Shown here piece by piece: positions 17,722-24,237 of a DNA stretch of 44,172 bases (position 1 is the stretch's first letter; the number at the start of each line of letters is the position of its first letter). Origin of the DNA: Solirubrobacterales bacterium (GTDB taxonomy: Bacteria > Actinomycetota > Thermoleophilia > Solirubrobacterales > 70-9); the NCBI GenBank assembly GCA_019456285.1, contig VRUE01000001.1:4354-48525 (forward strand). The letters are read 5' to 3'. Made by a program: the position numbers and the translations under genes. The notes beneath the pieces are model-generated. The model did not search any database. It was not told the DNA's origin and was given only the letters and a program-made list of their open reading frames with translations.

Positions 17722-19213
17722 TCGCGTATTCCAGCAGGGAGGCGTCGACCAGCCACTCGACCGGGGCGCGGTCGTCGGTGTAGACGCGGCCGCCGGGGAG
17801 CCGGGGCGCCAGCGCGGCGGCGGCTTCCAGCGCCAGCGGCCGCAGCGGCGGCGGCAGGGTCCTCGCGTTGCGGCGCAGGCGGGCGGCCGAGAGCTGCCCG
17901 TCGCCGGCCAGGAGCAGCGTGTTGGTCGGCTCGATCGGGTGGCGCATGACCCGCGGGAAGACGGCGGCCATCGTCCTGCCGAGAACCCGCTCCAGCTCCT
18001 CGCCGCCCTCCGGGTGGCCGACGTTGACGATCGTCACCCCGCCCGGCGCGAGGCGCTGCCGCGCCAGCTCGAAGAACTCCCGGGTCGTCAGGTAGAAGGG
18101 GATGTAGGGCTGGCGGTAGGCGTCGACCATGATCGCGTCGTAGCCGCCCGCGGCGCGCTCCAGCCAGGGCCGGGCGTCCTCGGTGAAGGTGCGCATACGC
18201 GGATTGCGGAGGTCGAAGAAGCGGCGGCCGAGCGCGGTCAGCTCGCCGTCGATCTCGACCGCGTCGACCCCGGTACGCGGGAAGAAGCGGCCGTAGGCGC
18301 GCGCCACCGTGCCGGCCGCGTTGCCGAGGATCGCGATCCGGGCGGGCGGTCGGGCACGGGAGGCGAACGGCAGCGCCAGGTGCCCGTCCCAGTAGTCGCC
18401 GGTCAGGAAGCTGCCCGGGCGGTAGAGCGAGTGGACCGCCTGCCCCTCGTTCAGCTCCAGCACCCGGGCGCCGTCGGGCCGCTCGACGACGCGGGCGTAC
18501 TGGTGCGTGGTCTCCACCTCGTAGAGGACGCGGCCGGGGCCGGCGGCCTTGATGCTCCCCACCGGCATCGAGAGCGCCAGGGCCAGGGCGACGGGGGCGG
18601 CGGCGAAGCGCCAGCCGAGGCCCGCCGCCGCGACCAGGGCGAGGGCCAGGGCGAAGATCAGGAAGGTGCGCTGCGTCCCCAGCAGCGGGATCAGGACGAG
18701 GGCGGCGACCATCGTCCCGAACAGCGAGCCGGCGGTCGAGATCGCGTAGAGCCTTCCCACCACCTCGCCGGAGTGGCCCACGTCCCCCACCGAGAGGCGC
18801 ACCGCCCAGGGCGCCGCGGCGCCGAGCAGGGCGACGGGAACCGCAACCAGGACCAGCACCCCGAACAGCGAGCCGGCGAAGCCGCCGACCGAGACCGTCT
18901 CGAAGGCGTCGACCGAGAAGCCGAGGAAGGGCCGCGACGCGAACGGGACCAGGGCGATCAGCAGCGCGGCCGCCAGCACCACCAGGCAGAGCCCGCGCAG
19001 GTGGGGGTGGCGATCGGCGAGGCGGCCGCCGAACCAGTAGCCGGCCGAGAGGGCGACCAGGACGACGCCGATCGTGTTCGCCCAGACGATCGTCGAGGCG
19101 CCGAAGTACGGCGCCAGCAGACGCGCCGCGGCGATCTCCGCCCCGAGGCTGGCCGCGCCGACGACGAAGACGAGCGCCGGCAGCAGTCGCCGCTCAGGTG
19201 CGGTCGGGCTCAG
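17711..19213 (-). CDS. Membrane-fused spermidine-synthase-like protein, probable CTG start
   Basis: The N-terminal ~220 residues form about seven or eight membrane helices (VFVVGAASLGAEIAAARLLAPYFG). The C-terminal half is a SpeE-like Rossmann domain with ILGNAAGTVARAY, VDAVEIDGELTALG and an IMVDAYRQPYIPFY segment. Classical spermidine synthases carry an Asp-rich catalytic site there; here DAYRQPY replaces it, so the substrate is uncertain. The track start at 18982 (GTG) cuts off the first conserved helices. No ATG/GTG/TTG exists between there and the upstream in-frame stop. CTG 19213 with GGGGAGGG just before it restores a full N-terminus (500 aa) and overlaps the end of ctaG by 20 nt. Confidence 0.82.
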   Translation of the reverse strand: MSPTAPERRLLPALVFVVGAASLGAEIAAARLLAPYFGASTIVWANTIGVVLVALSAGYWFGGRLADRHPHLRGLCLVVLAAALLIALVPFASRPFLGFSVDAFETVSVGGFAGSLFGVLVLVAVPVALLGAAAPWAVRLSVGDVGHSGEVVGRLYAISTAGSLFGTMVAALVLIPLLGTQRTFLIFALALALVAAAGLGWRFAAAPVALALALSMPVGSIKAAGPGRVLYEVETTHQYARVVERPDGARVLELNEGQAVHSLYRPGSFLTGDYWDGHLALPFASRARPPARIAILGNAAGTVARAYGRFFPRTGVDAVEIDGELTALGRRFFDLRNPRMRTFTEDARPWLERAAGGYDAIMVDAYRQPYIPFYLTTREFFELARQRLAPGGVTIVNVGHPEGGEELERVLGRTMAAVFPRVMRHPIEPTNTLLLAGDGQLSAARLRRNARTLPPPLRPLALEAAAALAPRLPGGRVYTDDRAPVEWLVDASLLEYANDE

Positions 19214-20108
19214 GGTCCCTCCCCGCCGCGGTCAGCCGCTCCTCCAGCAGCGCGCCGTGGCCGGCGGCGACGGCGCGCCGCGCCCGGCGCTCGTCGAGCG
19301 CGACGCCGCGCCGGTGCGCCAGGTCGAGCAGCCGCTGCTTCTCGATGCTCTCGCGGGAGACCTCGAAGAAGACCCAGGCCAGCACGCCGAGGGCCAGGAA
19401 CGTCCCCTCGAGCATCATCAGCACCCCCGCGGTGCTCTGGTCGGCCAGCGGCGCGATGCCCCAGTAACGCTCGCCGGGGGCGTAGATCGGGTAGAGGACG
19501 GTCCCGGACCACATCAGCACGTTGCCGAGCAGCGCCCCGGTGAAGCGCACCGCGATCACGTAGCCGACCTTCCAGCCGGCGCCGAACCACTCCGGCTTGG
19601 GCAGCGGGCCGAACACCGGCATCCACACCAGGCAGCCGAAGAGGAGAAAGGAGGCGTGCTCGAGGGCGTGGATCGGAGCGGTCCCGTAGGCGTCCTGGTA
19701 GAGGGCCGGCAGGTGCCAGAAGAAGAGGTTGAGGGCCCAGAGCGGGAAGGCCACCGCCGGGTGGGCGAGGACCTGCAGACGGTTGAAGACGCGGATCGCG
19801 AGGACCGGCTGCAGCAGCGAGCGGGTCAGCCCCAGCACCAGCAGCAGCGCGGCGATGTCGGCGATCAGCAGGTGCTCGCCCATGTGGGCGATCACCAGCT
19901 CCTCGGAGAGGTGGCCGATCGGGCTGAAGAGGGCGATCGCGATCGTCGCCAGCCCCGCGGCGAAGGTGGCCTGGCGCCAGGCCGGCACCGGGCGCTCGTC
20001 TCGGGAGAGCACCATCGCCCGCCGCCAGTAGAGGATCGCCGCAGCGGTCAGCGGGATCGCCTCGAGCGGCACCAAGGCGCCGGCGACGTGGGCGAGCGGC
20101 AGGGTCAC
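19194..20108 (-). CDS. ctaG: CtaG-type cytochrome c oxidase assembly membrane protein
   Basis: This 304-aa protein of the caa3-type CtaG family has about seven helices. It includes AHMGEHLLIADIAALLLVLG, FFWHLPALYQDAYGTAPIHALEHASFLLFGCLVWMP and a GYVIAVRFTGALLGNVLMW segment. The His residues in HMxxH and HALEH are typical and may bind copper (family knowledge). It is involved in copper delivery or assembly of terminal oxidase. GTG 20108 lies 9 nt after TACGCT. The oxidase-like operon of this window is 19 kb away. The C-terminus is a charged cytoplasmic helix. Confidence 0.85.
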   Translation of the reverse strand: MTLPLAHVAGALVPLEAIPLTAAAILYWRRAMVLSRDERPVPAWRQATFAAGLATIAIALFSPIGHLSEELVIAHMGEHLLIADIAALLLVLGLTRSLLQPVLAIRVFNRLQVLAHPAVAFPLWALNLFFWHLPALYQDAYGTAPIHALEHASFLLFGCLVWMPVFGPLPKPEWFGAGWKVGYVIAVRFTGALLGNVLMWSGTVLYPIYAPGERYWGIAPLADQSTAGVLMMLEGTFLALGVLAWVFFEVSRESIEKQRLLDLAHRRGVALDERRARRAVAAGHGALLEERLTAAGRDPEPDRT

Positions 20109-20117
20109 AGATTTCCC

Positions 20118-20123
20118 AGCGTA
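20118..20123 (-). promoter_or_regulatory. Putative -10 box (TACGCT) for ctaG
   Basis: TACGCT is followed by 9 nt and GTG 20108. It is divergent from the GH15 promoter about 40 bp away. Confidence 0.5.
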
Positions 20124-20161
20124 GCGCCGCCGTTTGCCCCGGCGCCGCCCGCGCCCGCTGC

Positions 20162-20167
20162 TAGCTT
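20162..20167 (+). promoter_or_regulatory. Putative -10 box (TAGCTT) for the GH15 gene
   Basis: TAGCTT is followed by 9 nt and the TTG start at 20177. The box supports TTG as the initiation codon. Confidence 0.5.
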
Positions 20168-20176
20168 GGGCTCGCT

Positions 20177-22072
20177 TTGAGCCCCGGCGACAATCGCTTC
20201 CCGCCGATCGGCAGCTACGGCTTCCTCTCGGACTGCCACACCAGCGCCCTGGTCTCCTTCGCGGGCTCGGTGGAGTGGCTCTGCCTGCCGCGCTTCGACT
20301 CCCCCAGCGCCTTCGCGGCGCTGCTCGACCGCGGGGCCGGCCACTTCAGGCTGGGGCCCCGCGGCGTGGTCGTGCCGATCAGCCGCCGCTACGAGCCCGG
20401 CACGCTGATCGTCGAGACGACCTGGGTGACCGACACCGGCTGGGTGGTGATCCACGACGCGCTGACGATCGGCGAGTGGGCCGCGCCGGGAGGCCCGGGG
20501 AGCCGGCCCGACACCGGGCACGAATCCGACCACTCGCTGCTGCGGCTGATGACCTGCGTCGACGGCGAGGTCGAGATGGATATGGAGTGCCTGCCGCGTT
20601 TTGCCTACGGCGCCGAGGACGCGGACTGGAGCGGCGGCGAGCTGGGCGAGGCGATCGCCGGCGGCGGCGGCGAGGTCGAGCTGCGGCTGACCAGCGACAT
20701 GGAGCTGACCCTGGAGGGCGGCGTCGCCCGGGGCACGATGAGGCTGCGGGAAGACGAAACGGGCTTCTGCGCGGTTTCCTGGGGAAACGACGATCCGGGT
20801 GGGCCGCGCAGCGCCCCCGAGGCAACCGAGCGGCTGGACTCGACCGCCGAGTTCTGGCGTGACTGGCTGCGCAACGGCGACTTCCCGGACCACCCCTGGC
20901 GGCTCCACCTGCAGCGCTCGGCGCTGGTGCTCAAGGGGCTCACCTACACCCCGACCGGGGCGATCGTCGCCGCCCCGACCACATCGCTGCCCGAGACCCC
21001 GGGCGGCGAGCGAAACTGGGACTACCGCTACAGCTGGATCCGCGACTCGACCTTCACGCTCTGGGCGCTGCACACGCTCGGCTTCGACCAGGAGGCGCGC
21101 GATTTCATGCGCTTCGTCCTCGACCTCTGCCGCAGGGACCCCAAGCTGCAGATCATGTACGGGATCGGCGGCGAGAAGGACCTGACCGAGCGGACGCTCG
21201 ACCACCTGAGCGGCTACGCCGGCTCGAAGCCGGTGAGAGTCGGCAACAGCGCCTTCGAGCAGCGCCAGCACGACATCTGGGGAGCCCTGCTGGACTCGAT
21301 CTACCTGCACGAGAAGGCGCTGCGCGGCGCCGGGACCCCCACCGACCGAAAACTGATCCGCGAGCAGGTCGAGGCGGCGATCGCCGCCTGGCCGCTCCCC
21401 GACCAGGGGATCTGGGAGTCGCGCGGCGAGCCCCGGCACTACGTCTCCTCGAAGCTGATGATCTGGGTCGCTGTCGACCGGGGAGCGCGGCTGGCCCGCC
21501 GCATCGGCTTCGAGGAGGTCGCTGAGGGATGGGAGGAGACCGCGGAGCGGTTTCATGGGGAGATCCTCGAGCGCGGCGTCCGCGACGGCGTCTTCTGCCA
21601 GCACTACGACACCGACGCCCTCGACGCCTCCACCCTGCTGATTCCGCTGGTCCGCTTCCTCCCCCCCGACGACCCGAGGGTGCACGACACGGTCGAGGCG
21701 ATCGCCGATCGGCTGACCGAAGATGGGTTTGTCCTCCGCTACAGGGTCGAGGAGACCGACGACGGCCTGCGCGGCGAGGAGGGCACCTTCCTGATCTGCT
21801 CCTTCTGGCTTGTCTCGGCGCTCTCGGAGATCGGCGACCAGGCGCGGGCCCGGGCACTATGCGAGCGGCTGCTGGAGTCGGCCGGCTGGCTCGATCTCTT
21901 CGCGGAGGAGCTGGAGACGCCGAGCGGCCGCCACCTCGGCAACTTCCCCCAGGCCTTCACCCACCTCGCCCTGATCAACGCCGTCTCGCACGTGATCGCC
22001 GACGAGCGGCGTGAGGACGGCGGCGTGACCGCCGTGTTCAGCGAGATGGGCGGCGTCCGCGAGGACGCCTGA
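20177..22072 (+). CDS. Glycoside hydrolase family 15 (glucoamylase/trehalase-like)
   Basis: This 631-aa enzyme starts at TTG 20177. The N-terminal beta-sandwich begins GSYGFLSDCHTSALVSFAGSVEWLCLPRFDSPS, typical of actinobacterial GH15 proteins. The (alpha/alpha)6 barrel has RNWDYRYSWIRDSTFTLWAL, the general-acid region QGIWESRGEPRHYVSSKLM, and the general-base region GRHLGNFPQAFTHLALINA. Some mycobacterial homologues hydrolyse trehalose, while others cleave starch-type alpha-glucosides; sequence alone does not decide. There is no signal peptide, so it is cytoplasmic. It is divergently transcribed from ctaG and convergent with the XRE gene (4-nt gap). Confidence 0.9.
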   Translation: MSPGDNRFPPIGSYGFLSDCHTSALVSFAGSVEWLCLPRFDSPSAFAALLDRGAGHFRLGPRGVVVPISRRYEPGTLIVETTWVTDTGWVVIHDALTIGEWAAPGGPGSRPDTGHESDHSLLRLMTCVDGEVEMDMECLPRFAYGAEDADWSGGELGEAIAGGGGEVELRLTSDMELTLEGGVARGTMRLREDETGFCAVSWGNDDPGGPRSAPEATERLDSTAEFWRDWLRNGDFPDHPWRLHLQRSALVLKGLTYTPTGAIVAAPTTSLPETPGGERNWDYRYSWIRDSTFTLWALHTLGFDQEARDFMRFVLDLCRRDPKLQIMYGIGGEKDLTERTLDHLSGYAGSKPVRVGNSAFEQRQHDIWGALLDSIYLHEKALRGAGTPTDRKLIREQVEAAIAAWPLPDQGIWESRGEPRHYVSSKLMIWVAVDRGARLARRIGFEEVAEGWEETAERFHGEILERGVRDGVFCQHYDTDALDASTLLIPLVRFLPPDDPRVHDTVEAIADRLTEDGFVLRYRVEETDDGLRGEEGTFLICSFWLVSALSEIGDQARARALCERLLESAGWLDLFAEELETPSGRHLGNFPQAFTHLALINAVSHVIADERREDGGVTAVFSEMGGVREDA

Positions 22073-22076
22073 GCCG

Positions 22077-22373
22077 CTAACGAGAGCGCTTCACCTTGAA
22101 GCGGCCGGAGCCGGGCGACCACTCGATTCCGGCGCAGAGCCGGTCCGGGGTCGTGCCGAGGGCGCCGGCCAGCTTGACGATCGTCCCCAGCCGCGGCTCG
22201 CGGCCGGCGCGCTCCAGCAGGGACACCTCGGTCCGGTGCAATTTGCAACGGAAGCCAAGCTCTTCCTGGGATATGTCCTTCGCCAGGCGCGCCTTGCGCA
22301 GGTTGACGGCGAAGCGCTCACGCGGATCCACGGCTGAATCATCTGTTGCCGGAGACAGAACCTCTACAGACAA
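22077..22373 (-). CDS. XRE-family helix-turn-helix regulator
   Basis: This small DNA-binding protein carries an HTH at about residues 20-75 (NLRKARLAKDISQEELGFRCKLHRTEVSLLERAGREPRLGTIVKLAGAL). The C-terminus (SPGSGRFKVKRSR) is short and basic with no sensor domain. The start is TTG 22373, lying inside the first copy of a 15-bp direct repeat, or GTG 22331 (MDPRERFAVN). It is divergent from the ArsR-like gene and probably autoregulated through the repeat (inference). Confidence 0.82.
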   Translation of the reverse strand: MSVEVLSPATDDSAVDPRERFAVNLRKARLAKDISQEELGFRCKLHRTEVSLLERAGREPRLGTIVKLAGALGTTPDRLCAGIEWSPGSGRFKVKRSR

Positions 22374-22397
22374 AAGGTTTCCCAGACAAAAGGTTTC
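22367..22397. repeat. Tandem 15-bp direct repeat, 16-bp period, operator-like
   Basis: cagacaaaaggtttc occurs at 22367-22381 and again, identically, at 22383-22397. The AT-rich motif in a GC-rich genome, in tandem between two divergent regulator genes, looks like a pair of binding sites. The second copy overlaps the putative -35 of the ArsR-like gene. Confidence 0.75.
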
Positions 22398-22412
22398 GTT
22401 TGCTCTATATTA
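22383..22412 (+). promoter_or_regulatory. Bidirectional promoter between XRE and ArsR-like genes
   Basis: On the plus strand CAGACA (22383-22388), a 17-bp spacer and TATATT (22406-22411) resemble a sigma-70-type promoter, 12 nt before ATG 22424. The same AT island read on the minus strand gives TAATAT (22412-22407), which could serve the XRE gene. The repeats lie where a bound regulator would block both. Confidence 0.5.
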
Positions 22413-22423
22413 CCTCGCTCCAG

Positions 22424-22735
22424 ATGGCAGCGGCCGATCGCGAGACCCACCTCCTCCTCGTCACCCTCCAGCATCCGCTGCGGCGGCGGATCCTGTGGGA
22501 GATGGACGGGGGGGAGCCGACCAGCCCGCAGGACCTGGCCGGCAGCCTCGACAAGTCGCTCGGCGGGGTCGGCTACCACGTCAAGGTCCTGGCCGACTGC
22601 GGCGCTCTGAAGCTCGTCCGGACGAAGCAGGTTCACGGCTCCACTCAGTACTTCTACCGCTTGTCGGCGAAGGGGGATCGGGCGCAGTCCATGCTCGGGG
22701 GCGCGGAGGGAACATCGTCCGACAGTGACTCGTAG
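22424..22735 (+). CDS. ArsR-like winged-helix transcriptional regulator
   Basis: This regulator of about 103 aa starts at ATG 22424 (MAAADRETHLLLVTLQHPLRRRIL). The winged helix shows HPLRRRILWEMDGGEPTSPQDLAGSLDKSLGGVGYHVKVLADCGALKLVRTKQVHG, with the recognition helix around SLGGVGYHVKVL. There is no obvious metal-binding CxC in the helices, so the effector is unknown. The longer track start (22346) would run through the repeat and promoter and is rejected. The C-terminus is Ser/Asp-rich. Confidence 0.82.
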   Translation: MAAADRETHLLLVTLQHPLRRRILWEMDGGEPTSPQDLAGSLDKSLGGVGYHVKVLADCGALKLVRTKQVHGSTQYFYRLSAKGDRAQSMLGGAEGTSSDSDS

Positions 22736-22778
22736 GGGGGAGAGATCGGCTGACAGCGCCCTTATACAAGGAGAGCCC

Positions 22779-23051
22779 ATGGAGGAAATGGACGACATCC
22801 GCAGTTGCGCCGAGGACGACGCGGTCACCGAGTCAGCGGTTCTCCAGCACCTGCTCGCCCTCCACCCCACCCAGATCACCTTCGACGAGTTGCTGCGGGA
22901 GCTGGCCGAGGACCCCAGCGACTTCGCCCAGCGCGACGCGATCGAGCGAGCCGTGCGCGGCCTCGCAGACACCGGCCTGCTGCACCACCGCAACGCCTTC
23001 GTGCTGCCGACCCGAGCCGCCCTCCGCTTCGATGAGCTTCTGGACGGGTGA
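22779..23051 (+). CDS. Hypothetical 90-aa winged-helix-like protein
   Basis: ATG 22779 has AAGGAG 5 nt upstream, which decides the start over the track's 22725. The 90-aa protein is acidic at the N-terminus (MEEMDDIRSCAEDDAVTES). It then shows a helical pattern like a winged helix (VLQHLLALHPTQITFDELLRELAED; AIERAVRGLADTGLLHHRNAFVLPTRAAL). Similar small proteins in actinobacteria are annotated as hypothetical. It lies 44 nt after the ArsR-like gene in the same direction and may form a unit with it. Confidence 0.72.
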   Translation: MEEMDDIRSCAEDDAVTESAVLQHLLALHPTQITFDELLRELAEDPSDFAQRDAIERAVRGLADTGLLHHRNAFVLPTRAALRFDELLDG

Positions 23052-23074
23052 GGGGCGCCAGAGGCTTCCTGAGG

Positions 23075-23148
23075 GGTGAGCGACCGGATTCGAACCGGCG
23101 ACCGCCTGGACCACAACCAGGAGCTCTACCTGCTGAGCTACGCCCACC
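23075..23148 (-). tRNA. tRNA-His (GTG)
   Basis: The minus strand reads GTGGGCGTAGCTCAGCAGG onward and folds as a cloverleaf. It has a 7-bp acceptor, anticodon loop TTGTGGT with anticodon GTG, and T-arm GCCGGTTCGAATCCGGT. The extra G at -1 (position 23148) opposite discriminator C is the His identity element. No CCA is encoded. Confidence 0.96.
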
Positions 23149-23301
23149 ACGCAACTCCAATCTAGCGATACCGTTGGCAGGGATGCCCAGACGAGGCGCG
23201 ATCGCGTTCTTTCGGCCGGAGGCTCGTGCGGCGAGCGCGAGCGGCGCGCAGGCTCGGGGCGCGGTTGCGATCGGGGCGCCGGCGGTCGGCGCCGCGTGCG
23301 G
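23149..23301. other. Non-coding gap between tRNA-His and the DUF4395 gene
   Basis: This is about 150 bp of GC-rich sequence. I see no promoter for tRNA-His and no convincing ORF or terminator in it. Confidence 0.3.
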
Positions 23302-24006
23302 TCAGGGTGCGAGCCGCTCCAGCACGGTGCCGTCCGCCGCCACCGCGAAGACGGTCGGGACGACCGCGATCCCGTACTTGCGGGCGAGATCGGGACGGTC
23401 GCGGACGTCGAAGGTGACGAGCGGGTCCGACTCGGCGGCAAGGCGCCCTTCCCACTCCTGGCACTCGGAGCAGAGCGGGTGGGTGAACTCGACGAACGTG
23501 CGACGGTGCCCGTTGACGGCGCCGAGATCCGCCGGCTCGATATGGCTATGGCGCCCTGGCGAGATCCCGCGCAGCCGCGCACTCAGCTTGTAGATCTCGC
23601 AGCCGGTGCAGAAGCCGCTTGCCGCGGCAAGCAACGCCAGCGCCGCCACGATCGCGGCGAGAACCGTGCCGACCGTCGCGGATCCCAGCCACCAGGCAAG
23701 GGCGGCGGCGGTCAGCAAGGCGAAGCCCATCGCGTTGGCCAGGCGGGGAGGCCGCGAGTCCTCGAGCGGCCCCTCGCCGAAGCGAGGCTGGATCAGCGTG
23801 AAGTAGGCAACGCATGTGAGGCAGAGGCGGCGGCCCAGGGTCAACCCGACCAGCAGCTGCGCGCCCATCAGCGCCCAGGCGAGCGGCCAGCCGAAGAGGA
23901 CTCCCGCAAGCGCGACCGCTCCGACGACAAGCTGGTTGAAGCGCGGCGCTCGCGCGTCGATCACTTCCGTGTCCCGCCACGGGTCCGCTGTACGGGGCTT
24001 GCCCAT
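23302..24006 (-). CDS. DUF4395 membrane domain fused to a thioredoxin-like domain
   Basis: This is a 234-aa protein. Residues ~15-150 match DUF4395: paired helices, RLCLTCVAYF, and the family GFCTGCEIYK motif near 130. Residues ~160-234 form a thioredoxin-like domain with FVEFTHPLCSECQEW (CxxC-type active site CSEC) and the cis-Pro segment YGIAVVPTVFAV. Most DUF4395 proteins lack the fusion, which ties the family to thiol redox or sulfur transfer at the membrane (inference). ATG 24006 lies 6 nt after TAGACT. Confidence 0.83.
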   Translation of the reverse strand: MGKPRTADPWRDTEVIDARAPRFNQLVVGAVALAGVLFGWPLAWALMGAQLLVGLTLGRRLCLTCVAYFTLIQPRFGEGPLEDSRPPRLANAMGFALLTAAALAWWLGSATVGTVLAAIVAALALLAAASGFCTGCEIYKLSARLRGISPGRHSHIEPADLGAVNGHRRTFVEFTHPLCSECQEWEGRLAAESDPLVTFDVRDRPDLARKYGIAVVPTVFAVAADGTVLERLAP

Positions 24007-24012
24007 ACTTTG

Positions 24013-24018
24013 AGTCTA
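24013..24018 (-). promoter_or_regulatory. Putative -10 box (TAGACT) for the DUF4395-thioredoxin gene
   Basis: TAGACT is followed by only 6 nt and ATG 24006, which implies a leaderless mRNA. Confidence 0.55.
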
Positions 24019-24090
24019 GGGACCCGGGGTCGGCCGCCCGCGCCGCAGCGCTCGACCGGAGCGAGCCGTACCGCGACGCCAAATGCGGAA

Positions 24091-24163
24091 CGCCCCCGGC
24101 AGGATTCGAACCTGCGACCCACGGCTTAGAAGGCCGTCGCTCTGTCCACTGAGCTACGGGGGC
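24091..24163 (-). tRNA. tRNA-Arg (TCT)
   Basis: The minus strand GCCCCCGTAGCTCAGTGGAC folds with acceptor GCCCCCG/CGGGGGC. The anticodon stem ACGGC/GCCGT encloses CTTCTAA (anticodon TCT), and the T-arm is GCAGGTTCGAATCCTGC. It is 73 nt long with no encoded CCA. Confidence 0.96.
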
Positions 24164-24237
24164 AGCCCGCCTAGGTTAGGGCTCTGGCAAGCCGATTCGC
24201 ATAGCATCGCCCCCCGGTGCCGAGCAGCGGGCCGTCC

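Noticed and set aside
16373-19543. 1056-aa plus-strand ORF
   Set aside because: It runs antisense to trigger factor and the spermidine-synthase-like gene and has the Arg/Asp/Gly-rich composition typical of shadow frames in GC-rich DNA.
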